This document shows positions 50,133 through 56,838 of a DNA stretch of 64,000 nucleotides, one piece after another. Position 1 is the stretch's first letter. Each line of letters opens with the position of its first letter. The notes under the pieces are model-generated. The model did not search any database. It was given only the letters and a program-made list of their open reading frames with translations, and was not told the origin of the DNA. The DNA is from Kibdelosporangium sp040675465. GTDB lineage: Bacteria > Actinomycetota > Actinomycetes > Mycobacteriales > Pseudonocardiaceae. The stretch lies in NCBI RefSeq assembly GCF_040675465.1, contig NZ_JBFAPA010000001.1, forward strand, positions 1,364,001 to 1,428,000, written 5' to 3'. The position numbers and the translations under genes are program-made.

Positions 50133-50466
50133 ACGACTACGACGCATCTTCGACATCCTCGACCCGATGCCGGCCGCGCCCGCGGCACCAATGGACATCG
50201 CGTACCACCACATCAATGTGGTGCCCGACACCGGGACGCGCGGCACGTGCATGCGTTTCGAACGTGGTGAGGTGACCATTCACCTGGAGATCGGGTCGGC
50301 GCTGACCGGCATGGTCATCGGCGCGACCGAGCTGGAAATCCGATGGCCCAACGGAATGACACAGGTGACCATCGACCCGATGGGACTGTTCGAAGTGGAC
50401 TGCGTGCCGCGCGGACCGGCACGGCTCGTCGTCGGGACTGCTGCGACGGACTGGTTCGTTCGGTGA
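50116..50466 (+). CDS. Small beta-rich protein linking the sigma and CHAT genes
   Basis: This 116-residue protein was not assigned to a known family with certainty. The first 25 residues are helical (VIERLRRIFDILDP) and Pro/Ala-rich. The rest is strand-rich and ends with GLFEVDCVPRGPARLVV, which resembles the last strands of carboxypeptidase-regulatory-like beta-sandwiches. There is no signal peptide or transmembrane helix. The GTG start lies inside the sigma gene (17-bp overlap), and its stop overlaps the CHAT start by GTGA. It is therefore made in step with both and may be a substrate, adaptor or anti-sigma partner. Confidence 0.75.
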   Translation: MSFVIERLRRIFDILDPMPAAPAAPMDIAYHHINVVPDTGTRGTCMRFERGEVTIHLEIGSALTGMVIGATELEIRWPNGMTQVTIDPMGLFEVDCVPRGPARLVVGTAATDWFVR

Positions 50467-52442
50467 GCAACGCGGCGGCGCTCGAATGCGTCGAACGAGG
50501 AGACCTCGAAGGCGGACTGGCGAAGGCGAGGCTGGCGCTGGCCGAAGACCCCAACGCGGGCCTGACCATCGCCTGGATCGAGCTCGAACGAGGCAACCGG
50601 CAAGCCTGTGAGTCGGAGATCGCCAAAGCCGTCCGACGCGGCGCCTCGCCTGGCCGTGCCAAGTGCCTCAACGGGCTGCGACTCTGCGCACTGGGTTCGT
50701 ATGAGCTGGCAGTTCGAGAGCTGTCCAATGTAGATCTGAGTGACGATCTCAAATGGCAGGCCAACGCGCTTGTCGGACTCGGCATAGCCCGGACCTACCT
50801 GTTCCGCCTCGATGCCGCGGACCGGGACTTCGCTGCTGCCGCCGAGATCCTTGCCGCGCTCGGCGAAGATGAGCGGGTCGCCACGTGTGTTCACAATCGC
50901 GGTTTCGTCGCCTTGCAAGCCGGCGACGTGCCCAAGGCGCTGGCCCTGTTCGACCAGGCCGCTGGCGGTTTGCGCCGGGGCCGGGCCGAAGCGCTGATTG
51001 ACCGGGCATCCGCGCTCATTGCCGCCGGGATGACCCGTGACGCCAGCGCCCTGCTCGACGAAGCGCAGAACCTGTTGGCTGGCCGCGCAAGCAGACTGGC
51101 GGAAGCAGCGCTGACCGCCGGGTACTGCGCGCTGCGAGCCGGTGACACCGACCTCGCGGCACGTGAGGCCCAACGAGCCCGAACGCTGTTCCGGCAGCAG
51201 CGGCGACCGGCATGGACGGCCGCGGCGGATGCGTTGGCACTACGCACCCGCCCGATCGACGTCGCCGCTGCCCTCCGGACCGCGGACCGCTGCCTGCGCT
51301 GGGGGCGTCGCACGGAGGCGGCCGAGCTGCTCGTGGCCGCAGCCCAGACCGCTCCACAGGCAGAGGCCAGGGAGCTGCTCACTCGTGTCCAAGCCGAACG
51401 ACATGCCGAGACCCCAAGGTTGAGGGCGCTCGGATGGCTCGCGCGCGCCAGGCTCGCACCCGACAACCGAGGTTTGTTCGCTGCATGCCGCGCCGGGCTC
51501 AGGCAGTCGCCCGACTTGGCGCACGAGTTCACAGCTACCGCTCTGCGCGCAGCCCGCCGACCCCGGACGGTATTGGCTGCCGCCGAACCTCGCGCCGTGG
51601 ACGTCATTGACGCGCTGGACGACAGAGCCCTCGTCAGGTTCGCCGTCCGCGACGGCGAGCTGCTCGCATGCACTGTGGTGAACCGCCGGGTCCGCGTGCA
51701 CTGCCTGGGTCCCGCAGCCGGGTTGAGAGCCGCCGTGGCAGCCCTCCGGATGAACCCGGCGGTGCACGCGAAGTCGGTGGAAGAGAAGCTGTTCGCCCCC
51801 TTGCGGCTGGGAGACCGCCCCTTGGTCCTGGTACCCGTCGAGGCGATGTCCGGCCTGGTGTGGCCGGAACTCCCATCGTGCGCTGGGCGACCGGTGTCGG
51901 TCGCCCCTACCGCGACAGCCTGGCTCCAGGCGGCCAAGGCCGATCGCGGTGATGGCACGGTGTCGGTGGCCGGCCCCGACCTCACGCATGCTGAACGTGA
52001 GGTCAGTGCCTTGCGCCACACGACGCGCTTGCACGGCCGAAGGTCAACAGTGGCCAACACGCTCAGAGCCATAGAAGGTGCCGATATCGCCCACATCGCC
52101 GCGCACGGCCGCTTCCGCGACGACGCACCGATGTACTCGTACCTTGAACTTGCTGATGGCCCTTTGCACGGTCACGACCTGACGAACCTCACCCGCGCAC
52201 CCCGGCTGCTCATCCTGTCCGCGTGTGAGGTCGCCCGCGCCGAAGTGTTCGCCACCGCGATCCTCGATCGTGGCGCCCAAGCACTGATCGCCAGCTCTCT
52301 TCCTGTTCCCGACGACAAAGCCGTCGATCTCATCACCACCTTCTGTGCTCGGCTGAGGGCCGGCGACACACCGGCCCCTGCGCTGGCGCATGCCCAAGAT
52401 CGCCACGGCCACCTGGGCTTCACCTGCATCGGTGCGGGCTGA
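50463..52442 (+). CDS. TPR-like repeat protein with C-terminal CHAT caspase-fold protease domain
   Basis: This 659-residue protein has two parts. Residues 1 to about 370 are helical pairs of TPR type (LGIARTYLFRLDAADRDFAA, GFVALQAGDVPKALALFDQA and further repeats). Residues about 395-659 form a CHAT domain. The catalytic His is about residue 548 in HIAAHGRFRDDAPM, and the catalytic Cys is about residue 588 in LLILSACEVA. ALIASSLPVPDDKAVDLI is the typical strand-helix after it. CHAT proteases are caspase relatives that cut specific partner proteins. Coupling to a sigma factor and nearness of a subtilisin suggest a signalling cascade. Confidence 0.9.
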   Translation: MSNAAALECVERGDLEGGLAKARLALAEDPNAGLTIAWIELERGNRQACESEIAKAVRRGASPGRAKCLNGLRLCALGSYELAVRELSNVDLSDDLKWQANALVGLGIARTYLFRLDAADRDFAAAAEILAALGEDERVATCVHNRGFVALQAGDVPKALALFDQAAGGLRRGRAEALIDRASALIAAGMTRDASALLDEAQNLLAGRASRLAEAALTAGYCALRAGDTDLAAREAQRARTLFRQQRRPAWTAAADALALRTRPIDVAAALRTADRCLRWGRRTEAAELLVAAAQTAPQAEARELLTRVQAERHAETPRLRALGWLARARLAPDNRGLFAACRAGLRQSPDLAHEFTATALRAARRPRTVLAAAEPRAVDVIDALDDRALVRFAVRDGELLACTVVNRRVRVHCLGPAAGLRAAVAALRMNPAVHAKSVEEKLFAPLRLGDRPLVLVPVEAMSGLVWPELPSCAGRPVSVAPTATAWLQAAKADRGDGTVSVAGPDLTHAEREVSALRHTTRLHGRRSTVANTLRAIEGADIAHIAAHGRFRDDAPMYSYLELADGPLHGHDLTNLTRAPRLLILSACEVARAEVFATAILDRGAQALIASSLPVPDDKAVDLITTFCARLRAGDTPAPALAHAQDRHGHLGFTCIGAG

Positions 52443-52593
52443 CCGCGCCGACGAGATTCAAGCTAGCCGAGGCGGGCGGCGACCGGGCGAAAGCAAGATC
52501 AACTAGCCCGAGTTGTCCACAGACCCGGGTTATCCACAGCTGACCGGTGATGGGTCTTGACAGGTCCGGTGAATCGTTGGTGGCAAAGGGAAA
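52443..52593. other. Gap between CHAT and aminotransferase genes carrying two DnaA-box-like sites
   Basis: This 151-bp convergent gap contains no gene. It holds TTGTCCACA and TTATCCACA in the same direction (listed separately) and a short inverted repeat near 52,540-52,570. No strong terminator was found. Confidence 0.4.
52513..52538 (+). promoter_or_regulatory. Two DnaA-box-like sites
   Basis: TTGTCCACA at 52513-52521 equals the Streptomyces DnaA-box consensus, and TTATCCACA at 52530-52538 equals the E. coli box. They are direct repeats with starts 17 bp apart. Two boxes without dnaA/dnaN or an AT-rich element do not make an origin; DnaA titration or local control is possible, as is chance. 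Confidence 0.5.
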
Positions 52594-53757
52594 TCAGGCG
52601 AGCTTGTGCAACCGGGCGACCGCTTCGTCGAGCACTTCATCCCTCTTGCAGAACGCGAACCGCACAATGTGTTGCCACTGCGAGGGATTGTCGGTGAACA
52701 CCTGCACGGGCACCGCGGCCACACCGATCCGTTCGGGCAACTCACGGCAAAACTCGAGCCCGTCAGTGAACCCGAGCGGCCGCACGTCGGCGCAGATGAA
52801 GTACGTGCCCTGACTCGCCCGGACCCCGAAGCCGGCCTCCGCCAACCCCGCCGCGAGCCGGGATCGCTTGGCCTCCAACGAATCCCGCAACCCCAGCACC
52901 CACGCGGCCTCGTGCTCCAAGGCATATGCGACGGCAGGCTGGAACGGCGCACCACCAACGAAAGTCAGGAACTGCTTGGCCGCCCGTGCAGCCGCGACCA
53001 GCTCGGCCGGACCGCAGATCCAGCCGATCTTCCACCCGGTGCAGTTGAACATCTTGCCCGCGCTGGAAATCGTCACCGTCCGCGACGCCATCCCCGGCAA
53101 AGAGCCCAGTGGCACATGCGAAAGCCCATCGAAAACGAGGTCCTCGTACACCTCGTCGGTCACCGCGATCAGGTCGTGCTCGATGCACAACTCCGCGATC
53201 GCCGTCAGCTCCTCACGCGTGAACACCGTCCCCGTCGGGTTGTGCGGAGAGTTCAGCAGCAGCAACCGTGTGTTAGGACCGATTGCAGCGCGCAACCCGT
53301 CGATATCCGGGGCGAACCGGCCCTCGACCTCGACCAGCGGGACGACCTTGCGGGTCGCGCCGGACAAAGCGACGCACGCGGCATAGGAGTCGTAGTACGG
53401 CTCCATCAGCAGCACCTCGTCACCCGGCCCGGCCAGGCCGAGCAGCGTGGACGCGATGGCCTCGGTCGCACCGACCGTGACGAGGATCTCGGTGTCCGGG
53501 TCGAAGGCCGTTCCGTACCTGGTCCGGTGCTGCGCGATGGCCGCTCGCAGCTCCGGGCGACCCGGTCCGGGCGGGTACTGGTTGAGACCGGCACCGATCG
53601 CCTCCTGGGCTTTCACCAGCATGGCTGGCGGACCATCGGTGTCCGGGAAGCCCTGGCCGAGGTTGACGGCGTTGGTCTTGGTGGCCAGCGCGGTCATCTC
53701 GGCGAAGATCGTCGAGGTGAACGGCTGCAGCCGCGGAGTGAGAGCTGGACGACGCAC
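52594..53757 (-). CDS. Class I/II PLP-dependent aminotransferase (DapC/kynurenine-aminotransferase-like)
   Basis: This 387-residue protein shows NAVNLGQGFPDTDGPPAML, LNQYPPGPGRPELRAAIAQH, VTVGATEAIASTLLGL, LLLLNSPHNPTGTVFT and DEVYEDLVF. The Schiff-base Lys is about residue 235 in SSAGKMFNCTGWKIGW. This is the fold-type I subgroup of kynurenine/glutamine-phenylpyruvate and actinobacterial N-succinyl-diaminopimelate aminotransferases, so the substrate is not fixed. The GTG at 53757 was chosen over longer frames, which read an Arg/Ala-rich artefact. It is divergent from the DUF445 gene, whose start is only 30 bp away. Confidence 0.9.
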   Translation of the reverse strand: MRRPALTPRLQPFTSTIFAEMTALATKTNAVNLGQGFPDTDGPPAMLVKAQEAIGAGLNQYPPGPGRPELRAAIAQHRTRYGTAFDPDTEILVTVGATEAIASTLLGLAGPGDEVLLMEPYYDSYAACVALSGATRKVVPLVEVEGRFAPDIDGLRAAIGPNTRLLLLNSPHNPTGTVFTREELTAIAELCIEHDLIAVTDEVYEDLVFDGLSHVPLGSLPGMASRTVTISSAGKMFNCTGWKIGWICGPAELVAAARAAKQFLTFVGGAPFQPAVAYALEHEAAWVLGLRDSLEAKRSRLAAGLAEAGFGVRASQGTYFICADVRPLGFTDGLEFCRELPERIGVAAVPVQVFTDNPSQWQHIVRFAFCKRDEVLDEAVARLHKLA

Positions 53758-53786
53758 GATGGCTGATCCTCGCGGACAATGAAGGT

Positions 53787-55052
53787 GTGGAGCAACTGGG
53801 TGCCGTCCCCGGAGCCGCCGAGAAGCAGCGCGCGCTGCGCAAGATGAAGCTGGTCGCGCTGGCATTCCTGGTCGGCGCAACGGTGATTTTCGGGGTCGCG
53901 TGGGCGTGGGAGAACGCGGGTGGACCGGCCTGGGTCGGGTATGTGCGTGCCGCCGCCGAAGCGGGCATGGTGGGCGCGCTGGCCGACTGGTTCGCGGTGA
54001 CCGCGCTGTTCCGGTACCCCCTGGGCATCCGGATCCCGCACACCGCGATCATCCCGAACCGCAAGAACGTCCTGGGTGACAGCCTGGGTGAGTTCGTCGG
54101 GGTCAACTTCCTGTCCCCGCAGGTAGTGCGGGACAAGCTGGTCCGCGTCGACCTGACCCGGCGGCTCGGTGAATGGCTGGCGCAGGAGGAGAACGCCGAA
54201 CGCGTCACCCAGGAGCTGGCGACCGTCGTCCGTGGCCTGGTCGCGGTCCTGCGGGACGAGGACGTGCAGGCCGTGCTGGAACAGGCGGTCACCAAGCGGA
54301 TCGTGGCCGTGCCGTGGGGGCCACCGATCGGCAAGTTGATGGAACGGGTGCTCGCTGACGGTACGCACCGGCAGCTCGTCGACCTGTTGTGCGACCGCGC
54401 GTACGAGTGGGTCAAGGAGAACCACGACAAGTTCGTCGGGCTGGTGTCCGAACGCGCCCCGACCTGGTCGCCCAAGTTCGTGGACACCATCGTCGCCGAC
54501 CGGATCTACGGCGAGGTGCTGTCGTTCGCCTGGCTGGTCAAGACCGAGCCGAACCACCCGATGCGCCAGGCGCTGGACCGGTTCCTGGTCGGCTTCGCCG
54601 AGGACATGCAGCACGACCCGGAGATGATGGAACGCGCCGAGCGGGTCAAGCACCAGGTGCTGGAGCACCGCGAGGTGCAGAACGTGATCGGCTCGGCCTG
54701 GGCGAACGTCAAGCGCCTGATCCTGGAGGCAGCCGAGGACCCGTCGAGTGAGCTGCGCAAACGCGTGCGGGTCGGGCTGCTTTCGCTGGGCAAGCGGCTG
54801 ACTGGCGAGGACGCACTGCGCGAGAAGGTCAACGGCTGGGTGCTCGACGCGGCCACCTACGTGGTGGTGAACTACCGCGACGAGATCACCACGCTGATCA
54901 CCGACACGATCGACCGGTGGGATGCGCAGGAAACCTCGCGCAAGATCGAGCTGCAGGTCGGCCGGGACCTGCAGTTCATCCGGATCAACGGCACCGTGGT
55001 CGGTGCGTTGGCCGGCCTGGCGATCTACACGATCGCCCACTTGTTCACCTAG
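53787..55052 (+). CDS. DUF445 family membrane protein
   Basis: This 421-residue protein has one hydrophobic segment near the N-terminus (LVALAFLVGATVIFGVAWAW) and another at the very C-terminus (TVVGALAGLAIYTIAHLF). Between them are about 340 mostly helical residues. The conserved GMVGALADWFAVTALFRYPLG stretch followed by IPHTAIIPNRKN is diagnostic for DUF445 (YjiN-like). The function is unknown. The GTG start gives a short hydrophilic N-terminus. The stop overlaps the convergent CGNR gene by four bases. Confidence 0.9.
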   Translation: MEQLGAVPGAAEKQRALRKMKLVALAFLVGATVIFGVAWAWENAGGPAWVGYVRAAAEAGMVGALADWFAVTALFRYPLGIRIPHTAIIPNRKNVLGDSLGEFVGVNFLSPQVVRDKLVRVDLTRRLGEWLAQEENAERVTQELATVVRGLVAVLRDEDVQAVLEQAVTKRIVAVPWGPPIGKLMERVLADGTHRQLVDLLCDRAYEWVKENHDKFVGLVSERAPTWSPKFVDTIVADRIYGEVLSFAWLVKTEPNHPMRQALDRFLVGFAEDMQHDPEMMERAERVKHQVLEHREVQNVIGSAWANVKRLILEAAEDPSSELRKRVRVGLLSLGKRLTGEDALREKVNGWVLDAATYVVVNYRDEITTLITDTIDRWDAQETSRKIELQVGRDLQFIRINGTVVGALAGLAIYTIAHLFT

Positions 55053-55516
55053 CCGGTCGCGCGCGCCCGTTCTCGCCAGGCACGGGCCTTTTCCCGGTTG
55101 CCGCAGACCTGCATGGAACACCAGGTCCGTGACCGGTTGCGGGACCGGTCGAAGAACGCCCAGTGACAGGTGTCCGCCGGGCAGATCTTGAACCGTTCCC
55201 ACTCGCCAAGGACCGCCAGCCGCGCGGCCGCGGCGAGCACCGATCCGACAGCGTCCAGCCCGGTCAACGTCGGCAGGCCGGCGACCAGCGAGACATGCAG
55301 CGGTTCAGCCAGTTCGCTGGGGTTGGAACCGGGATCGCCGAGAGTCGCGCGCAGGGCGTCGCGGACCGCGCGGGCATGGACGAGGTTGCTTTCACGTAGT
55401 TGCCTGGCACGAGTCCAGGCCAGCCAGCTGGCTTCGGTCTGCAGATCGTCGGAGCCCTGCTCGATGTCGATCGTGTTCAGGAAGTCGAGCACCAGCCGCA
55501 CATCATGTGCACCCAC
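55049..55516 (-). CDS. CGNR zinc-finger / ABATE-domain regulator
   Basis: This 155-residue protein has an N-terminal ABATE-like domain (VRLVLDFLNTIDIEQG) and a C-terminal CGNR zinc finger. CPADTCHWAFFDRSRNRSRTW is followed by CSMQVCGNREKARAWRER, with the four Cys ligands and the CGNR box. Such proteins are probable stress-response transcription regulators. The GTG at 55516 keeps the typical family length; longer frames read through the PadR gene. A gap of about 105 bp separates it from the divergent PadR gene. Confidence 0.88.
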   Translation of the reverse strand: MGAHDVRLVLDFLNTIDIEQGSDDLQTEASWLAWTRARQLRESNLVHARAVRDALRATLGDPGSNPSELAEPLHVSLVAGLPTLTGLDAVGSVLAAAARLAVLGEWERFKICPADTCHWAFFDRSRNRSRTWCSMQVCGNREKARAWRERARATG

Positions 55517-55579
55517 CTCTCCACAATAAGCCGTTCTCCGCGAACTGGTTAAAGTGCAGCTCAACGCACTATTCATGGG

Positions 55580-55610
55580 GTGTATAGACGGTGCGTATAC
55601 ACCCGGTGTA
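55580..55610. promoter_or_regulatory. Candidate PadR autoregulatory operator
   Basis: GTGTATA at 55580-55586 and TATACAC at 55596-55602 form an inverted repeat with a nine-base spacer. It overlaps TACACCCGGTGTA at 55598-55610, a second palindrome around one central base. The set ends 11 bp before the PadR ATG, the usual place for a self-repressing site. Confidence 0.6.
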
Positions 55611-55621
55611 GAGTCTCTGGT

Positions 55622-56146
55622 ATGTCGATCGGGAACACCCTGCTGGGCCTGCTGGAGACCGGACCCAGACACGGCTACGACCTCAAGCGCGCGTACGACG
55701 AGCGCTTCGGGCAGGACCGTCCGCTGCACTACGGGCAGGTCTACTCGACGCTGTCCAGACTGCTGCGCAACGGGCTCGTGCAGGAGAGTGGGGTGGAGCC
55801 GGGCGGCGGCCCGGAGCGCAAACGGTACGCGATCACCGACGCTGGGGTCACAAACCTGGAGGAGTGGCTGGCCACGCCGGAGGATCCGGCTCTGTACCTG
55901 CAGAACACCTTGTACACCAAGGTGGTTCTGGCGTTGATGTCCGGCCGGAGTGCGGCTGACGTCCTGGATCAGCAGCGCTCGGCGCACCTGCGGGCGATGC
56001 GTGAGCTGACCAAGCGCAAGTCCAGCGGGGACCTGGCCGACCAGCTGATCTGTGACCATGCGTTGTTCCATTTGGAAGCGGACCTGCGGTGGCTGGAGCT
56101 GACCGCGGCCCGGCTGGACGAGCTGCAACGGCAGGTGCGTCCATGA
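55622..56146 (+). CDS. PadR family transcriptional regulator
   Basis: This 174-residue protein has an N-terminal winged helix typical of PadR (GNTLLGLLETGPRHGYDLKR, then VYSTLSRLLRNGLVQ and ERKRYAITDAG) and a helical C-terminal dimerisation domain. PadR proteins usually repress nearby transporter genes until a drug or stress signal binds. The gene is followed with ATGA coupling by an ABC ATPase and an FtsX-type permease. Strong palindromes lie just upstream. It most likely controls the three-gene operon. Confidence 0.93.
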   Translation: MSIGNTLLGLLETGPRHGYDLKRAYDERFGQDRPLHYGQVYSTLSRLLRNGLVQESGVEPGGGPERKRYAITDAGVTNLEEWLATPEDPALYLQNTLYTKVVLALMSGRSAADVLDQQRSAHLRAMRELTKRKSSGDLADQLICDHALFHLEADLRWLELTAARLDELQRQVRP

Positions 56147-56838
56147 CGGGGGATCCGTTGCTGTCCGGGGTGGACCTCGTGAAGTCCTTTGGGCAGACCA
56201 AAGCGCTCGACGGTGCCAGGCTGGACCTGCGTGCTGGAGAGGTCGTCGCGGTGATGGGGCCGTCCGGCTCGGGCAAGTCGACGTTGTTGCATTGCCTGGC
56301 GGGCATCATCCGGCCGGACGGGGGAACCGTTCGATACGACGGCCGCGACCTGTCGTCGATGTCCGACACCGCGCGCAGTGCGTTGCGGCGCAGTGACTTC
56401 GGCTTCGTGTTCCAGTTCGGGCAGCTCGTCGTCGAGCTCACCTGCCTGGAGAACGTCGCGCTGCCGTTGCGGTTGGGCGGAGTGCGGCGCCGTGAAGCCG
56501 AGCGGCGGGCCCGGGACTGGCTGGACCGGCTGGAGGTCGGAGATGTCGCCCGGCATCGGCCGAGTGAGATCTCGGGCGGCCAAGGGCAACGAGTCGCCGT
56601 GGCGCGGGCTTTGGTCACCCGGCCGAGGGTGATCTTCGCCGACGAACCGACCGGGGCATTGGACTCGCTCAACGGTGAGCGCGTGATGACGTCGCTCGTT
56701 GACGCCGCGCAGCAGACCGGTGCGGCGATCCTGCTGGTCACGCATGAGGCGCGAGTCGCGGCCTACTCCGACCGGGAGGTCGTTGTGCGGGACGGGCGGT
56801 CGCGGCAGGTGGACGTCGTTCCCGCGGGGCAGTTGTGA
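56143..56838 (+). CDS. ABC transporter ATP-binding protein (MacB/LolD-like)
   Basis: This 231-residue ATPase has Walker A GPSGSGKSTLL (about residue 39), a Q-loop at FQFGQLV, the signature SGGQGQRVAVARAL, Walker B VIFADEPTGALDS and the H-loop VTHEA. The DEPTGALD form is typical of the MacB/LolD/antimicrobial-peptide-export branch that partners with FtsX permeases. It overlaps the PadR stop by ATGA and the permease start by GTGA. It powers the mechanotransmission-type transporter encoded next. Confidence 0.95.
   Translation: MTGDPLLSGVDLVKSFGQTKALDGARLDLRAGEVVAVMGPSGSGKSTLLHCLAGIIRPDGGTVRYDGRDLSSMSDTARSALRRSDFGFVFQFGQLVVELTCLENVALPLRLGGVRRREAERRARDWLDRLEVGDVARHRPSEISGGQGQRVAVARALVTRPRVIFADEPTGALDSLNGERVMTSLVDAAQQTGAAILLVTHEARVAAYSDREVVVRDGRSRQVDVVPAGQL

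Noticed and set aside
52513..52538. Possible chromosomal or plasmid origin
   Set aside because: Only two DnaA-like boxes, no AT-rich unwinding element, and no dnaA, dnaN, parAB or rep gene nearby.
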